Program-made: the position numbers and the translations under genes
Origin: Mesorhizobium sp. B2-4-3
GTDB taxonomy: Bacteria > Pseudomonadota > Alphaproteobacteria > Rhizobiales > Rhizobiaceae
DNA: 64,000 nt
Reading direction: 5' to 3'
NCBI RefSeq assembly: GCF_006442815.1
Contig: NZ_VFVL01000027.1
Coordinates: 24,622 to 88,621 of the forward strand
In this document: one piece after another, positions 62,261 through 64,000 of the stretch
Position numbering within the stretch: position 1 is the first letter of the stretch
How the letters are laid out: every line of letters begins with the position of its first letter
Notes under the pieces: generated by a model
Seen by the model: the letters and a program-made list of their open reading frames with translations, nothing else
Databases searched by the model: none
Told to the model about the DNA's origin: nothing

Positions 62261-63751
62261 ATGGCAGAGGCGGCACTGAAATTCGGCGCGGCGGAAACGC
62301 CGCTTTATCGCGAGGCACCGAACAACATCGAGGCCGAGCAGGCGCTGCTCGGCGCCATCCTTGTCAACAACGACGCGTTCTACCGCGTCTCGGATTTCCT
62401 GAAGCCGGCGCATTTCCATGAGCCGCTGCACCGCCGCATCTTCGAGATCGCTGCCGAGCTCATCCGCATGGGCAAGATCGCGACGCCGATCACGCTCAAG
62501 ACCTTCCTGCCGGCCGACGAGAAGGTCGGCGACATGACGGTGGCGCAATATGTCGTGCGCCTCGCCGTCGAGGCCGTCACCGTCGTCAACGCCACCGACT
62601 ATGGCCGCGCCATCTACGACCTTGCGACGCGCCGCGCGCTGATCACCGTCGGCGAGGACATGGTCAACATCGCCTATGACGCGCCGGTCGACATGTCGCC
62701 GTCCGACCAGATCGAGGACGCCGAGCGGCGGCTGTTCGAGCTTGCCGAGACCGGCCGCTATGATGGCGGCTTCGAGAGCTTCAACGATGCGGTCAAGACC
62801 GCCGTCGACATGGCCAACGCCGCCTATATGCGCGACGGCCACCTGTCGGGCATCGCCACAGGCTTGCGCGACCTCGATCGCCGCATGGGCGGCCTGCAGC
62901 CCTCCGACCTGATCGTCCTCGCCGGACGTCCGGGCATGGGCAAGACCTCGCTCGCCACCAACATCGCCTTCAACATCGCCGAGGCTTACGTTCCGGCGCA
63001 GCAGGCCGATGGCAGCTTCAAAGCCGCCAATGGCGGCGTCGTCGGCTTCTTCTCGCTCGAAATGTCGTCGGAGCAGCTCGCCACCCGCATCATCTCCGAG
63101 CAGACCGAGATCTCGTCGTCAAAAATCCGCCGCGGCGAGATCACCGAGATGGATTTCGAGAAGCTCGTCGCCTGCTCGCAGACGATGCAGAAGATCCCGC
63201 TGTTCATCGACCAGACCGGCGGTATCTCGATCGCGCAGCTTTCCGCCCGCGCGCGGCGCCTGAAGCGCCAGCGCGGCCTCGACCTCATCGTCATCGACTA
63301 TATCCAGCTGATGCAGGGTTCGAGCGCCAAGGCTTCGCAGAACCGCGTGCAGGAAATCACCGAGATCACCACGGGCCTGAAGGCTTTGGCCAAGGAGCTC
63401 GGCGTGCCGATCATCGCGCTGTCGCAGCTGTCGCGCCAGGTGGAAAGCCGCGACGACAAGCGCCCGCAGCTGTCGGACCTGCGCGAATCCGGCTCCATCG
63501 AGCAGGACGCCGACGTGGTGCTGTTCGTCTATCGCGAGGAATATTACCTCAAGAACCGCGAGCCGAAGCTCGGCACCGAGGAATACGTCAAGTGGGAAAA
63601 CGAGATGAACGAGGCGCGCGGCAAGGCCGAGTGCATCGTGGCCAAGCAGCGCCACGGGCCGACCGGCACCGTCAGCCTCGCCTTCCATGGTGAATTCACG
63701 CGGTTCTCGGATCTGGCCGAAGAGCACCATCTGCCGGAGAGGTTTGAGTAG
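62261..63751 (+). CDS. dnaB: Replicative DNA helicase
   Basis: 496 residues. N-terminal DnaB domain (NNIEAEQALLGAILVNNDAFYRVSDFL, ~20-115), the linker with DQIEDAERRLFELAETG, then the RecA-like core. Walker A is AGRPGMGKTSLATNIA (~222); FSLEMSSEQLATRIISE, DLIVIDYIQLM (Walker B, ~345) and LSQLSRQVESRDDKRPQLSDLRESGSIEQDADVVLFVYR follow. ATG 62261 is chosen for the family start; GGGG precedes it. Confidence 0.97.
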   Translation: MAEAALKFGAAETPLYREAPNNIEAEQALLGAILVNNDAFYRVSDFLKPAHFHEPLHRRIFEIAAELIRMGKIATPITLKTFLPADEKVGDMTVAQYVVRLAVEAVTVVNATDYGRAIYDLATRRALITVGEDMVNIAYDAPVDMSPSDQIEDAERRLFELAETGRYDGGFESFNDAVKTAVDMANAAYMRDGHLSGIATGLRDLDRRMGGLQPSDLIVLAGRPGMGKTSLATNIAFNIAEAYVPAQQADGSFKAANGGVVGFFSLEMSSEQLATRIISEQTEISSSKIRRGEITEMDFEKLVACSQTMQKIPLFIDQTGGISIAQLSARARRLKRQRGLDLIVIDYIQLMQGSSAKASQNRVQEITEITTGLKALAKELGVPIIALSQLSRQVESRDDKRPQLSDLRESGSIEQDADVVLFVYREEYYLKNREPKLGTEEYVKWENEMNEARGKAECIVAKQRHGPTGTVSLAFHGEFTRFSDLAEEHHLPERFE

Positions 63752-63799
63752 AGGCTTGGTCGGGACCACAGCAAAAGTGACGAGCGTTGGCGCTCTATG

Positions 63800-63925
63800 G
63801 CGCCCCCCTCTGTCCTGCCGGACATCTCCCCCACAAGGGGGGAGATTAGCTGCCGCCTTCGCCGGCACTCTTTCTTGCAACGTTGAAAATTGGCGAAACC
63901 CGTCGCGCCGTCCGATCTCCCCCCT
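63800..63925. repeat. Mosaic palindromic repeat, interrupted
   Basis: Left module and spacer as in the copy at 27.9 kb (TTTCTTGCAACGTTGAAAATTGG). The right module stops after GATCTCCCCCCTG, where other copies continue with the complementary arm. See the element end that follows. Confidence 0.8.
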
Positions 63926-64000
63926 GTATGGACTGGGGACATCGCGAACAGGTGTGCGAAGACATCGCGAACAGTTTCGTGCGTTTTGCGCGGGGAGGTT
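63926..64000. mobile_element. Probable insertion-sequence end, truncated by the window
   Basis: Sequence breaks from the mosaic repeat at about 63926 and begins TGTATGGACTGGGGACATCG. The 14-mer GACATCGCGAACAG occurs at 63938-63951 and again at 63961-63974, the multiple-terminal-repeat layout seen in IS21-type ends. The element's genes lie beyond the right edge. Confidence 0.55.

Overview
The window looks like part of the chromosome of a Mesorhizobium-type alphaproteobacterium (Rhizobiales, Phyllobacteriaceae). The evidence is high GC; rhizobial families (two DUF995 proteins, an Omp25/31-type porin-like protein, small lipoproteins with a conserved Cys-Gly C-terminal box); the alphaproteobacterial order pepA / lptF-lptG-lptD-surA-pdxA-rsmA next to fabD-fabG-acpP-fabF-mltG-yicC-gmk; and many dispersed intergenic palindromes of the rhizobial mosaic type. 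Assignments come from reading the translated sequence and recalling family motifs; no database search was run.

Layout. 0-14 kb: partial uvrC coupled to a pteridine-reductase-like SDR, an outer-membrane protein, a TfoX-N protein, a GST, a histone-H1-like Lys/Ala protein, dinB/tetR, a DGPF protein with an ECF42-like sigma factor, DoxX and VOC proteins, an AraC regulator, rlmJ, and a TetR regulator divergent from a secreted AhpD-like protein, with two identical-spaced operators between them. 14-27 kb: surface-carbohydrate region. It has a UDP-glucuronate decarboxylase/4-epimerase pair, a GT-C transferase + flippase-like protein + DPM1/ArnC-like GT2 operon, a cellulose-synthase-like GT2 divergent from a secreted GH26-like hydrolase, two DUF995 paralogues and two small related lipoproteins. 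26.7-34.3 kb: an ATP-grasp gene convergent with a six-gene operon (ketosynthase III, 3beta-HSD/OleD-like reductase, metallo-beta-lactamase-fold hydrolase, F390-synthetase-like adenylating enzyme, GNAT/FemAB-like acyltransferase, Rieske oxygenase). Four of its five junctions are 4-base ATGA overlaps. This is the best candidate for an undescribed biosynthetic system.

34.6-53 kb: core envelope and lipid genes. holC and pepA run one way and lptF-lptG-lptD-surA-like-pdxA-rsmA the other. A type II toxin-antitoxin pair follows, then the leftward fabD ... gmk run, which contains a second toxin-antitoxin pair between fabD and fabG. 53-57 kb: an LTA-synthase-like sulfatase-fold protein and a TadG-like vWA gene carrying a one-base frameshift. 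57-64 kb: rpsF-rpsR, rplI, a cyclopropane fatty acid synthase, a YnfA protein, an Rsm22-like methyltransferase and dnaB. An alphaproteobacterial LexA-box sequence lies upstream of dnaB. The last ~75 bases look like the end of an insertion sequence that has landed inside a mosaic repeat.

Working picture: mostly housekeeping chromosome with two accessory blocks. In the 14-27 kb block, UDP-pentose supply and a lipid-linked sugar transfer machinery could form one envelope-decorating pathway. In the 27-34 kb block, acyl condensation, reduction, adenylation, acyl transfer and oxygenation could build a lipid-like or amide metabolite. Both functional readings are inference.
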